Shown one piece after another: positions 1-7,367 of a DNA stretch of 13,015 nucleotides. Both the position numbers and the translations under genes were made by a program. Positions within the stretch are counted from its first letter, which is position 1, and the number at the start of each line of letters is the position of its first letter. This DNA comes from Leptospiraceae bacterium (GTDB lineage Bacteria; Spirochaetota; Leptospiria; Turneriellales; Turneriellaceae). The stretch covers positions 1 to 13,015 of the forward strand of contig JANWWX010000014.1 in assembly GCA_025057195.1 (NCBI GenBank), written 5' to 3'. The notes beneath the pieces were generated by a model that saw only the letters and a program-made list of their open reading frames with translations, searched no databases and had not been told where the DNA came from.

Positions 1-1
1 A

Positions 2-556
2 GCAAAACCGGTGCGCATCGCAAAGAGGGACTTGCTGCGCCCGCCCGAACCTGCATTCCCTAATCCGGCGGATGTGGCCGAGAACTCTCGCATCGGTATC
101 GCCGGTGGGGTGGCGGCTTTAACCTTGGGTCCGTTGCGCCCGATCTTTCCATTAGGTTACCATGCCACGCTACGCCTGAATTGGTTTTGGCCAGAAAAAT
201 TTTTCCACATCCGAGGCTGGGCTTTAGACATCCAATTGAATTTTTTTTACAGCCAACCCCGCTATGTGCGGCAAATTGGCTTCGGCTCAGGTCCGCAGTT
301 TTTGCTGTTTTACTGGAAAACGCCCGCAGTGGATTTTATCCTCACACCGCTGGCGGGGGTCAGCTATACCACGCTGCGTGGTTATACCTTCTACGCCGAA
401 TATGCTACGTTGTCTGCGGCAGCCACTTTTGCAGCCGAGCGCCGTTTCGCCAGGGTGTGGCTGGGGTTGGCCATTTTTGCAAACTATCTTTACGACCCGA
501 TTGTGCCGTTCATTTCATCCGGAATTGCGATTTGGGCGATGTATCCTTTAGGCTAA
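2..556 (+). CDS. Probable beta-barrel outer-membrane protein, 5' partial
   Basis: I do not recognise this family. The reading frame is open to the left edge of the window, so the true start probably lies upstream. The first available in-window start is a GTG at base 11, giving 181 residues. The protein is rich in aromatic residues and glycine and has short alternating hydrophobic/polar stretches, for example around residues 50-85 and 95-150 counted from that GTG. It has no long uninterrupted hydrophobic helix. That pattern, ending in a hydrophobic strand close to the C-terminus, fits a transmembrane beta-barrel better than an inner-membrane protein. No signal peptide is visible, which agrees with a missing N-terminus. 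The stop codon shares one base with the ATG of the next gene (TAATG), so the two are likely cotranslated. The barrel assignment is inference from composition; another secreted or membrane protein is possible. Confidence 0.6.
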   Translation, partial: AKPVRIAKRDLLRPPEPAFPNPADVAENSRIGIAGGVAALTLGPLRPIFPLGYHATLRLNWFWPEKFFHIRGWALDIQLNFFYSQPRYVRQIGFGSGPQFLLFYWKTPAVDFILTPLAGVSYTTLRGYTFYAEYATLSAAATFAAERRFARVWLGLAIFANYLYDPIVPFISSGIAIWAMYPLG

Positions 557-897
557 TGCGTAGGAAATACGATAAATACGAGGATCTCAAAAATTTGCTT
601 ACGGTTTCGGTGATCATCTTCCTTTTGGGTGGCATTGTCTTTGCGGTGCTTTACCGCAACATCCGGATGGCCGTGGTCAATTATGAAATTGAGCGCTTAA
701 AAAAAGAGCGGCGTGCGGCATATATCGAAACCGAAGAACTGCGGCTGCAGGTGGCACGCCATTCGTCGGCTGATCGCATGGAACGACTCTTTCGAGAAAA
801 GTATGGTTTCTTACCGGTCGAGGTCAGCCAAAAGATTAGCACGTATATTTTACCGCAGCTCGAGTTGGATAAAGAGGAAGATAACCCTGCGCGATGA
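556..897 (+). CDS. DivIC/FtsB/FtsL-like septum formation protein
   Basis: This is a 113-residue bitopic membrane protein. It has a short basic N-terminus (residues 1-11), one hydrophobic helix (about 12-33) and a charged heptad-like segment (about 41-68) expected to form a coiled coil. A C-terminal motif, [14 protein letters not shown] (residues 74-87), resembles the arginine/glutamate-rich motif after the coiled coil in FtsL/DivIC/FtsB proteins. Those proteins sit in the cytoplasmic membrane with a periplasmic coiled coil and link early to late divisome components. I chose the ATG at 556 over a far upstream in-frame start. It overlaps the preceding stop by one base and places the membrane helix at the normal distance from the N-terminus. 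The upstream part of the frame lies inside the previous gene. The stop overlaps the uvrB start (ATGA). Which of the three related families it belongs to cannot be decided by eye. Confidence 0.8.
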   Translation: MRRKYDKYEDLKNLLTVSVIIFLLGGIVFAVLYRNIRMAVVNYEIERLKKERRAAYIETEELRLQVARHSSADRMERLFREKYGFLPVEVSQKISTYILPQLELDKEEDNPAR

Positions 898-2867
898 GGC
901 GCTTTAAGCTCCACGCGCCGTTTGCGCCCGCCGGAGACCAACCGCGCGCGATCGCACAGCTTGCCGAGGCATTGACACCACCCGATAGCAAAGCAACCCT
1001 CATCGGGGTGACCGGTTCCGGCAAGACCATGACGATGGCAGGAGTCATCGAGAAACTGCAGCGGCCGACACTGGTCATCACGCACAACAAATCACTGGCC
1101 GCCCAACTTTACCGCGAATTTTGTGAATTCTTTCCCGAAAATGCTGTGGAATATTTTATTAGTTATTACGACTACTACCAGCCAGAGGCCTATGTCCCCG
1201 TGACCGACACCTACATTGAAAAAGAAGCCTCGATCAACGATGAGATAGACCGGTTGCGCCTGCGCGCGACGGCCTCGTTACTTGAGCGCGAAGACGTGAT
1301 CATTGTTGCCTCGGTCAGCTGCATCTATGGCCTGGGTTCCCCTGAAAGCTACCGCGACGCAGTGCTCATTTTAACTAAAAATTCAAAATTGGCGCGCGAT
1401 GAGGTCCTGGCAAAACTCCTGCGCATGCAGTATGCCAATAACGCAATGCTCGAACCTGGCACTTTCCGCACGCGCGGCGACGTGCTCGAGATATTTCCCC
1501 CTTATAGCAACGAACCATACCGCATCGAATTTTTTGGTAATGAAATAGAAAAAATGTACCGTTTCAACCTACTTACGGGGAAAAAAGATGAGGAACTGCG
1601 CCGTGTGGTCATCTATCCTGCAAAGCACTTCATTACCACACCGGCTCGCTTGGAAACGGCGATTGCCGAGATCCGGCGCGAGCTGGAGGAGCGCCTGGAC
1701 TATTTCCGCAGTGTCAACAAACTGCTTGAGGCAGAAAGGTTGCGCAAGCGTACCCTTTTTGACATCGAGATGCTCAGCCTCACTGGTTATTGTAACGGCA
1801 TTGAAAACTATTCCCGCATCTTGGCGGGCAGACCACCCGGCTCAAGGCCCGAATGCCTCATCGATTATTTTCCGCCCAACAAACTCATCATCATCGACGA
1901 AAGCCATGTCACCATTCCGCAAATTGGCGGCATGTATGAGGGAGATCGCTCGCGCAAGCAGACCTTGGTCGATCACGGCTTCCGCCTGCCTTCTGCCTTG
2001 GACAACCGTCCGCTCAACTTTGCAGAATTTGAAAAACTCGCACGCAACGTGCTTTTTGTCTCGGCCACGCCTGCCGAATACGAACTCACGCACAGCGATG
2101 TCCATGTCGAGCAGATTGTCCGCCCGACAGGGTTACTCGACCCAGAAATTGAGGTGCACCCCAGCGAAGGCCAAATCGACCATTTGATCCTGGAAATCCG
2201 CAAGCGTGTGCAAGCCAACGAGCGGGTGCTGGTGACGACACTGACCAAAAAAATGGCGGAGGAGCTTGCCGATTATTTGGCCAACGCCGGGATCAAGGTC
2301 ACTTACATGCATTCTGAAATCAGTGCACTCGAGCGCTTAGAAATCCTACGCGACCTGCGCAAAGGTGTGTACGACGTCTTGGTCGGCATCAACCTGCTGC
2401 GGGAGGGGCTGGACCTACCCGAGGTTTCATTGGTGGCGATCTTGGATGCCGACAAAGAAGGATTTTTGCGTTCGCAGCGCTCGCTAATCCAGACGATGGG
2501 ACGGGCGGCGCGCAATGCCAACGGCAAGGTGATCCTCTATGCCGACACCATCACTGAGGCCATGCGCGGGGCAATTGAAGAAACACAACGGCGCCGCCGA
2601 CTGCAACAGGAATTCAACGAGCGGCATGGCATCACCCCGCAGACCGTGCGTAAGGAAATCCGCGACTATGTCGAACGCGAGCGCAGCAATTACGAACGGC
2701 AGTGGCAGGTGGCGGAAAGCGGCCTTGAGCAATTTGACCGTGCCAAATTTCCCAGTGAAGAAGCATGGCGCAAAGCTGTCCACAAGGAGATGCTCAAGGC
2801 GGCGCGTGAGCTCCAGTTTGAGCGTGCTGCCCTGCTGCGCGATTTGATATATGGTGAAGATGGTTAA
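894..2867 (+). CDS. uvrB: Excinuclease ABC subunit B (UvrB)
   Basis: UvrB is the damage-verifying helicase-like subunit of the UvrABC nucleotide excision repair nuclease. It is loaded by UvrA onto DNA and recruits UvrC. The 657-residue length is normal (E. coli UvrB is about 673). Visible landmarks are the Walker A motif GVTGSGKT (38-45), the beta-hairpin that clamps [15 protein letters not shown] (91-102), the DEAD-like Walker B motif DESH (335-338), the SAT-like motif VSATP (389-393), and helicase motif [11 protein letters not shown] (533-541). The C-terminal UVR domain (about 622-652) contacts UvrC. All key residues appear intact. The ATG overlaps the stop of the division gene by the ATGA arrangement, and an AGAGGAAG stretch lies 13 bases upstream. 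Neither uvrA nor uvrC is in the window. Confidence 0.98.
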   Translation: MRRFKLHAPFAPAGDQPRAIAQLAEALTPPDSKATLIGVTGSGKTMTMAGVIEKLQRPTLVITHNKSLAAQLYREFCEFFPENAVEYFISYYDYYQPEAYVPVTDTYIEKEASINDEIDRLRLRATASLLEREDVIIVASVSCIYGLGSPESYRDAVLILTKNSKLARDEVLAKLLRMQYANNAMLEPGTFRTRGDVLEIFPPYSNEPYRIEFFGNEIEKMYRFNLLTGKKDEELRRVVIYPAKHFITTPARLETAIAEIRRELEERLDYFRSVNKLLEAERLRKRTLFDIEMLSLTGYCNGIENYSRILAGRPPGSRPECLIDYFPPNKLIIIDESHVTIPQIGGMYEGDRSRKQTLVDHGFRLPSALDNRPLNFAEFEKLARNVLFVSATPAEYELTHSDVHVEQIVRPTGLLDPEIEVHPSEGQIDHLILEIRKRVQANERVLVTTLTKKMAEELADYLANAGIKVTYMHSEISALERLEILRDLRKGVYDVLVGINLLREGLDLPEVSLVAILDADKEGFLRSQRSLIQTMGRAARNANGKVILYADTITEAMRGAIEETQRRRRLQQEFNERHGITPQTVRKEIRDYVERERSNYERQWQVAESGLEQFDRAKFPSEEAWRKAVHKEMLKAARELQFERAALLRDLIYGEDG

Positions 2868-2905
2868 TCACTTGACGTCAGGCATCGCTTTGCAGAACGA
2901 ACGGC

Positions 2906-3073
2906 ATGCAAAGACCCAACACACTGCTCTTTTTTCTTGCAGTCGTGGTCCTTTTGGTGTTGTTACCCGAAGGTTGCATCCCATTTCTGGTTGGGGTTGT
3001 TTGGCAAATCACCAAAATCGTGCTGATCATCCTCGCAATCATTATCATTATTGCTTACTTCCGCAAAAAATAA
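2906..3073 (+). CDS. Small two-helix membrane protein (55 aa)
   Basis: This short frame encodes 55 residues beginning MQRPNTLLFF and ending YFRKK. I do not recognise a family. It has two strongly hydrophobic segments, about residues 7-20 and 25-52. They are separated by a short PEGC turn (21-24), and a basic tail follows, so it should be a small inner-membrane hairpin protein or a membrane-anchored peptide. Support for it being real: it fills the otherwise empty space between uvrB and the MlaC-like gene, its stop lies one base before the next ATG (TAACATG), and the ATG is the first possible start after an in-frame stop at 2873. No clear Shine-Dalgarno sequence precedes it. Its position suggests a partner of the downstream envelope genes, perhaps a membrane anchor or assembly factor. 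That role is inference from context only. Confidence 0.65.
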   Translation: MQRPNTLLFFLAVVVLLVLLPEGCIPFLVGVVWQITKIVLIILAIIIIIAYFRKK

Positions 3074-3074
3074 C

Positions 3075-3707
3075 ATGCGGTTTTCGATAAGGGCAATTGC
3101 GATTTTGCTCTTTCCGGCATTGCTTTTGGCCGGTGAGGGCTTAGATTACATGCAGAATATCATCAACCAGTTTGAAAACCTACGCGCCGAACTAGCAGAA
3201 AATTTTACGCCTGAAAAACGGCGCGAAGTAACCGGGCGGGCACGCGAGCTGGCTTTGCAGATTCTTGATATCGAGGAGATCGGCAAACTGGCTTTGGGCA
3301 AACACTACGAAAAACTCAGCCCAGCGCAACAAAAAGAATTTTTGGGACTATTCCATGAACTCATGGCCAACCGTGTCGTTGAGGCCAATATCCCATCGCA
3401 AAAAGTCATTTCGGCCAAAATACCCATCGAAATCATCGACGAACACACCGAAAACGATGACGTCTTCGGCAAAGAAGCAATTGTGGTCAACACGCGCGTG
3501 CCACACCGCAAGCAAAGTTTCAAAGTGGAGTTCTATCTTTATCGCGCAGCGGATGGCCTAAAACTTTACGATGTCCACATCGACGATGCCTCGACGCTAC
3601 TCGATTTCCGCAACCAGTTTTCCTCGATCATCCGCAAAAAGGGTTACCCACACCTGGTGAAACTCCTACGCCAGCGCATCCGCAAAATCCAACAAAGCGA
3701 TGGTTAA
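3075..3707 (+). CDS. MlaC/Ttg2D-family periplasmic phospholipid-binding protein
   Basis: MlaC-family proteins are periplasmic carriers that shuttle phospholipids between the outer membrane and an inner-membrane ABC transporter. This protein has 210 residues, the family's usual size. A signal peptide is visible at residues 1-19 (basic MRFSIR, hydrophobic core, LLLAG). The body matches the family: LSPAQQKEFLGLFHELM (81-97) corresponds to the conserved segment before the binding cavity, and LKLYDVHIDDASTLLDFRNQF (162-182) corresponds to the conserved Y-D-V...S...R-QF strand-helix region. I preferred the ATG at 3075 to an upstream TTG at 3051 because the ATG directly begins the signal peptide and follows the small ORF's stop by one base. 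The usual MlaFEDB partners are absent nearby, so its acceptor and donor are unknown. Confidence 0.85.
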   Translation: MRFSIRAIAILLFPALLLAGEGLDYMQNIINQFENLRAELAENFTPEKRREVTGRARELALQILDIEEIGKLALGKHYEKLSPAQQKEFLGLFHELMANRVVEANIPSQKVISAKIPIEIIDEHTENDDVFGKEAIVVNTRVPHRKQSFKVEFYLYRAADGLKLYDVHIDDASTLLDFRNQFSSIIRKKGYPHLVKLLRQRIRKIQQSDG

Positions 3708-3712
3708 AGTCC

Positions 3713-5071
3713 ATGCAGTGGTGCAGGACTGAAATATGCCAGATTCTGTGCAGCACAGTGTTATTTTTAATGCCATCGGCTTTCACTCTGGCTGAAAAGC
3801 CAATCCGTTTTTCGGAGGGTTTGACCCAACTACTCAAGAAAAATGCCACCATCCTTGAAAGCCGGGCGCAGATTTTGAGTTATTCCGCATACGAAAGCGA
3901 GGCGTCAGCGCCCGATTATCCCACCTTTTCACTTCTGACCTTTGTCGCTCCAATTTTTGAATCGCGTGGGAATGCGCAATTCTCACAGGATAATTTTAAC
4001 AAGTGGGGACCCTTTGTGCGCAGCGAACTTACGATCATCTACCCGATATTTAGTTTTGGCCGCATCGGGGAGGGAAAAAAAGCAGCAGCGTATGCCGTCG
4101 AGGGCGCTCGTTTCTTGCACGAAAGCCAGATCAACAAAACCATCTATGAATATAAGCAGCTTTATTTGCAAATCATCTTACTCAACCGCTACAAAACCGT
4201 GCTCGACGAGGCGGCCGAAAAATTGCGCACCATCCTTAACCGCGCAGAAAAAATCTACAAAAAGGGTACGGGCGAGGTCCAGCGCAAGGATCTGACGCGG
4301 CTGAAACTCTTTGCGCTGGAACTTGAGCGCTTTGCTGCAGAATGGCTTGCCAATAAAAAAAGTGCTGCGCTGGCGCTCGGTCATTTTCTCGGCGAAAGCG
4401 AACCCCTTTTAGTTTTGGAAAATGACTTCCCTCGCGTTGAGGAAGCAACCCGCAGCTTAGAGCAACTCATCGCCGAAAGCCGCGAAAAAAATCCCGAACT
4501 CAAGGCAGTCGCTGCCGGCCTCAAGGCACGCTACCACCAAGTCGAGATGGAAAAGGGTGGCAAGCTGCCAGTGCTCTTTATCGCCGGACGCACCGAACTC
4601 AACTACACAGCTTTGCGCGATCCGCAGCAGAGCACCTATGCCTTTGACCCTTTTAACCGCAACTGGTTGGTGGCAGTGTTGGGGGTGCGCTGGGAGTTCG
4701 ATTTTGGCAACACCAAGGCCAAAATAGAGCGCGCGCAGGCGGAACTCGAAAAGATGCAGGCCAAACAACAGCAGGCACTCACCGGCATCCCGCTCAAGGT
4801 GGCGATGGCCATGTGGGATTTTGAAAAACTGCGCGCGCAAAGCGAGATTGTCAAAAACAAATACAAAGAAGCAAACAAGTGGGCGATTTCAGAACTCACC
4901 GCCTATTCCGCCGGCACTGGCAATGCCAAGGATCTGGTCGAGGCACTCGGGGCACAGTTGATGACCGAAAAAGAACTCGCAGAAGTCGAATACCAGCTCT
5001 GCTTAGCCTCCGCGCGGCTGGCGATGGAAATCGGTGACCAGGCACTGCTCAGCCAATGGCAACAAGAATAG
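3713..5071 (+). CDS. TolC-family outer-membrane efflux protein
   Basis: TolC-family proteins form trimeric outer-membrane channels with a long periplasmic alpha-helical barrel and serve type I secretion systems and multidrug pumps. The 452-residue length fits. The N-terminus is a signal peptide with probable cleavage after residue 27 (FTLA|EKP). The family's internal duplication is visible. A strand-rich segment followed by a long helix appears at about 101-180 (LTIIYPIFSFGRIGEGKK at 106-123), and again at about 318-400 (VLGVRWEFDFGNTKAKIERA at 322-341). In both halves an aromatic/hydrophobic strand ends in F-G and runs into a charged, heptad-rich helix. The start lies five bases after the MlaC-like stop. 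There is no adjacent membrane-fusion protein or inner-membrane pump, so this may work with components encoded elsewhere or be a lipid-trafficking variant. Confidence 0.85.
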   Translation: MQWCRTEICQILCSTVLFLMPSAFTLAEKPIRFSEGLTQLLKKNATILESRAQILSYSAYESEASAPDYPTFSLLTFVAPIFESRGNAQFSQDNFNKWGPFVRSELTIIYPIFSFGRIGEGKKAAAYAVEGARFLHESQINKTIYEYKQLYLQIILLNRYKTVLDEAAEKLRTILNRAEKIYKKGTGEVQRKDLTRLKLFALELERFAAEWLANKKSAALALGHFLGESEPLLVLENDFPRVEEATRSLEQLIAESREKNPELKAVAAGLKARYHQVEMEKGGKLPVLFIAGRTELNYTALRDPQQSTYAFDPFNRNWLVAVLGVRWEFDFGNTKAKIERAQAELEKMQAKQQQALTGIPLKVAMAMWDFEKLRAQSEIVKNKYKEANKWAISELTAYSAGTGNAKDLVEALGAQLMTEKELAEVEYQLCLASARLAMEIGDQALLSQWQQE

Positions 5072-6642
5072 TTGTGTGTTTCTTTTATGGCCTTTTAGCA
5101 ACGGCCGCAGCAACCAAAAGTGAACATGTCCTTGCTGGAGAAAAGGCTTACGCTAAGGGGGCATACGATGTTGCCCGCCGGCATTTTGAAGAGGCGATCG
5201 CCGCCGGGGAACGCAGCGGCGAGCCATGGCTTTATATCGGATTGATCCTGGAAGCACGCCGACAATATGCCGAGAGCATCCCCTACTTCCGTGGCGCTGC
5301 CGAACGCCCACTGCCTACCAAACTCAAAAAAGTCGCCTACTGGAAATTGGTCATTCTTTATCGCCAGGCGAAGCAATATGGTGAAGCGTTGCGCTATGCG
5401 GCACGGCTCGAGGACATGGGCGAAAAAAGCGAACTTTTTGACAAGATCCGCCTAGAGGCCGAAAACCACCACGGTAAAACCGAAAGCACTCTCGTGGGCT
5501 ATTCTGCCATCCGCAAGGGATTGGCCCTCGAGCGGGAATTCCGTAAGCAATTGCAGGAGGGCAAGTCGCTGGAACAGGCCGCACCGCTGGCACAGCAAGC
5601 CATCTCAGAATTTGAAGATGCCATGCAACAAAACGACAGCTGGCGGGAATACCGTTGGAAAATTGCCAGCCTTTATGAAAAACTGAAAGAAAACGAAAAG
5701 GCGCAGAGTATCTATCTGCAAATTTGGGAAGATACGCACGACGCCCGGGCTGCCTACAAACTCGGACATTTCGCGCGCCGGCGCGGAGATTATCGTGAGG
5801 CACTGCGCCATTTTGCGGCTGCACTGGAACAGCCGGCAGACGACCCACAACTTTTATTTTTCATCCGCTACCAAGCCGCACAGGCCAACTATGGTTTAGG
5901 CAACAGCAAGGCTGCCTACACCCACGCCCACAAGGCACGCCGATTAGCCGAAGAGCTCGAGCTCAGCGAAAAAACGCGCCATGGCCTGCGCCGCATCTAT
6001 TGCTTGGCAGCACTTTCGCAGCAAAAATTGGACAAAGAGTTCTGCCGCTTCAGCCGCCGTGAGGAGCATCCCCTCTTTTACAACCTAGTGCAACTGAAAA
6101 CTGCCCTTGCGGAAAATGACACACCAAAGGCGCTGCGTTTTGCTGCCCGCATCTACGAAACCGAGGCGACCGATGAGACGGAAAATGCCCGCTTTCCAGC
6201 GTATGCCATGGCGGATTTACCACTGGCAATTGGTGTGCTTTTTCAAGGCGAACGCTACCGCGACGTGCTCGAACTAACAGAACGCTTCCGCAAGATCTTG
6301 GAGCAGCGTGCTGACTACCACGGCTGGCGTGCGGTCTCATATTTCGCATTGAAAGAGTATGGTTCCGCCTGCATTGAATTTGCGAAAATACAAAATCCCA
6401 CCCCTTCGCAGATGAATTTGCACCTGATAGCCCTTGCGCATACAGGAGACTTTGGCGAAGTCAGAAAAAAAGCCGAGCTTTACCTGCGCAACGACCAGGC
6501 ACGACCCAAACTCACCAAAAGCCTGCGCACACTGCGCCTCTTTGCCCCGCTGCGCCAAGAACCTGATTTTGAAGATTGGTTGCGTGCCGCCACAAGTGGT
6601 AGTCCCAGCCGCAATGGAGAAAATAAAAATAAAAGCCAGTGA
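5056..6642 (+). CDS. Secreted tetratricopeptide-repeat protein
   Basis: This is a 528-residue protein made almost entirely of helix-turn-helix repeats. The N-terminus carries a probable signal peptide (about residues 1-20, ending ATAAAT), placing it in the periplasm or on the envelope. TPR-type repeats are clearest at about residues 24-83 (AYAKGAYDVARRHFEEAI) and about 203-258 (two repeats, the second GDYREALRHFAAALEQ). More degenerate repeats fill the middle and the C-terminal half. TPR scaffolds mediate protein-protein contacts and have no enzymatic activity by themselves. Its ATG overlaps the end of the TolC-like gene by 16 bases in another frame, which strongly suggests translational coupling and shared function. 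It is the last gene of the seven-gene run. The C-terminal 15 residues are hydrophilic and low complexity. Its partner is unknown; the MlaC-like and TolC-like proteins are the natural candidates. Confidence 0.85.
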   Translation: MATRIVVCFFYGLLATAAATKSEHVLAGEKAYAKGAYDVARRHFEEAIAAGERSGEPWLYIGLILEARRQYAESIPYFRGAAERPLPTKLKKVAYWKLVILYRQAKQYGEALRYAARLEDMGEKSELFDKIRLEAENHHGKTESTLVGYSAIRKGLALEREFRKQLQEGKSLEQAAPLAQQAISEFEDAMQQNDSWREYRWKIASLYEKLKENEKAQSIYLQIWEDTHDARAAYKLGHFARRRGDYREALRHFAAALEQPADDPQLLFFIRYQAAQANYGLGNSKAAYTHAHKARRLAEELELSEKTRHGLRRIYCLAALSQQKLDKEFCRFSRREEHPLFYNLVQLKTALAENDTPKALRFAARIYETEATDETENARFPAYAMADLPLAIGVLFQGERYRDVLELTERFRKILEQRADYHGWRAVSYFALKEYGSACIEFAKIQNPTPSQMNLHLIALAHTGDFGEVRKKAELYLRNDQARPKLTKSLRTLRLFAPLRQEPDFEDWLRAATSGSPSRNGENKNKSQ

Positions 6643-6732
6643 GGGTTCTCAATAAGTAAGCACCTAAGCATTGGTTGTTTAAAAATGCAAAAGCCACCAA
6701 GCACACCAATCCTATTGCTATGTTGCAATCCA

Positions 6733-6760
6733 GAGGCAAAACCCCGTTTTCTATCGCCTC
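6733..6760. terminator. Weak inverted repeat between convergent genes
   Basis: GAGGC-AAAAC-CCC-GTTTT-CTATC-GCCTC forms an interrupted hairpin between the TPR gene and the convergent DUF1564-like gene. It slightly overlaps the latter's stop. It could end transcription from one or both sides, but no clear U-tract follows on either strand. No better candidate terminator is visible in the 108-base gap. Confidence 0.2.
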
Positions 6761-7212
6761 GCGTTGCCTGCTGTGGTGGTGGAGGGAGGTTTGGATGAGA
6801 AAAACTGTAAAAATTCGGTGTAAATATACCCCTCAGCGCCCCACATTTTGATTTTCATGTCGTAATTACTGAAAAACATTCCCCGCTCTTCAGCTTCCAG
6901 ATGCTCCGCCCCGGGAACGATCCCCTCCTCAGCCAAGCATAGCATCACGAATATAAGATGTGACACCGACCAGCGCAATGAAAACGCGAGAGTGTGTAGC
7001 GAACCGTAGGTTTCCATGTCCCAATAGACCTGTACAATGGTGATGCCATCGCTGCCGTCGTTGTGTGTGCGCAGTTTTTGCCGTGACGGTGGGTGCCGGC
7101 GCAGGTAGCGTAAATAGAATGCTAAGTTTGCCATAACAAAACGGTAGTGTTTGTGGCAAAGACTTTCCGCCGGCACTGGTAGCGAGATACTGGTTTTGCG
7201 TTTTTCGTCCAT
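6751..7212 (-). CDS. DUF1564-like protein, copy A
   Basis: This 153-residue protein is a clear paralogue of the product of 10353-10808: about 85 of the first 100 residues are identical by eye, with divergence toward the C-terminus. Both start MDEKRKTSISLP. The arrangement recalls DUF1564 proteins of Leptospira (recognition from memory): a basic LRYLRR stretch (about 34-39), a strand, then two helices. The segment ITIVQVYWDMETYGSLHTLA (57-76), continuing to VSHLIFVMLCLAEE (83-96), reads like a ribbon-helix-helix fold: a beta-strand that would insert into the DNA major groove, helix A, and helix B with an S-V-S-type turn. A DNA-binding or autoregulatory role is therefore plausible but inferred. 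A tail with WGAEGYIYTEF (124-134) is of unknown role. AGAGGGG sits three bases before the ATG, and the leader is shared with the second copy. Confidence 0.75.
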   Translation of the reverse strand: MDEKRKTSISLPVPAESLCHKHYRFVMANLAFYLRYLRRHPPSRQKLRTHNDGSDGITIVQVYWDMETYGSLHTLAFSLRWSVSHLIFVMLCLAEEGIVPGAEHLEAEERGMFFSNYDMKIKMWGAEGYIYTEFLQFFSSKPPSTTTAGNARR

Positions 7213-7283
7213 AAGCCCCTCTATATATTAAATACCCAAAAATCGCAGAATTTTTTCAGTTTTTCAGAAAAATTTTTTGCCGG
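7213..7283 (-). promoter_or_regulatory. Conserved A-tract leader of DUF1564-like copy A
   Basis: The roughly 60-70 bases upstream of the start match the leader of the other copy almost without gaps. Reading on the minus strand toward the gene, there are runs A6-T5, A5 and A6 at roughly 8-14 base spacing, then GCGATTTTT. Next come an AT-rich -10-like block (TTTAATATATAG, 7221-7230 region) and AGAGGGG (7216-7222), a strong ribosome binding site. Spaced A-tracts suggest bent DNA, an UP-like element or a protein-binding operator. The -10-like block is so close to the ribosome binding site that the transcript leader would be very short. Confidence 0.45.
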
Positions 7284-7367
7284 ACTGTAGCTTAAAAGGC
7301 TTTTACATAAAACTCAGTGTGCTGTATGGCTCTGTGTTTTTTGGTATCTTTGCTTGGGTGGTTACAT

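Noticed and set aside
181..555. Long upstream extension of the division-protein frame.
   Set aside because: It is out of frame inside the preceding gene and would bury the membrane helix deep in the protein; the ATG at 556 overlaps the previous stop.
3051..3074. Upstream TTG start for the MlaC-like protein.
   Set aside because: It adds eight polar residues before a normal signal peptide and overlaps the small membrane ORF; the ATG at 3075 is better.
6668..6688. GCATT/AATGC stem after the TPR gene as a terminator.
   Set aside because: It is a five-base, AT-rich stem with an 11-base loop and is followed by A-rich, not T-rich, sequence.
7293..7305. TAAAAG-G-CTTTTA palindrome downstream of the KamA-like gene.
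   Set aside because: The stem is AT-rich with a one-base loop and lacks a U-tract, so it is not convincing as a terminator.
7278..7320. A GGACTGTAGCTTAAAAGGC stretch resembling the 5' end and D-arm of a tRNA.
   Set aside because: No anticodon arm, T-arm GTTCGA or matching acceptor 3' strand follows.
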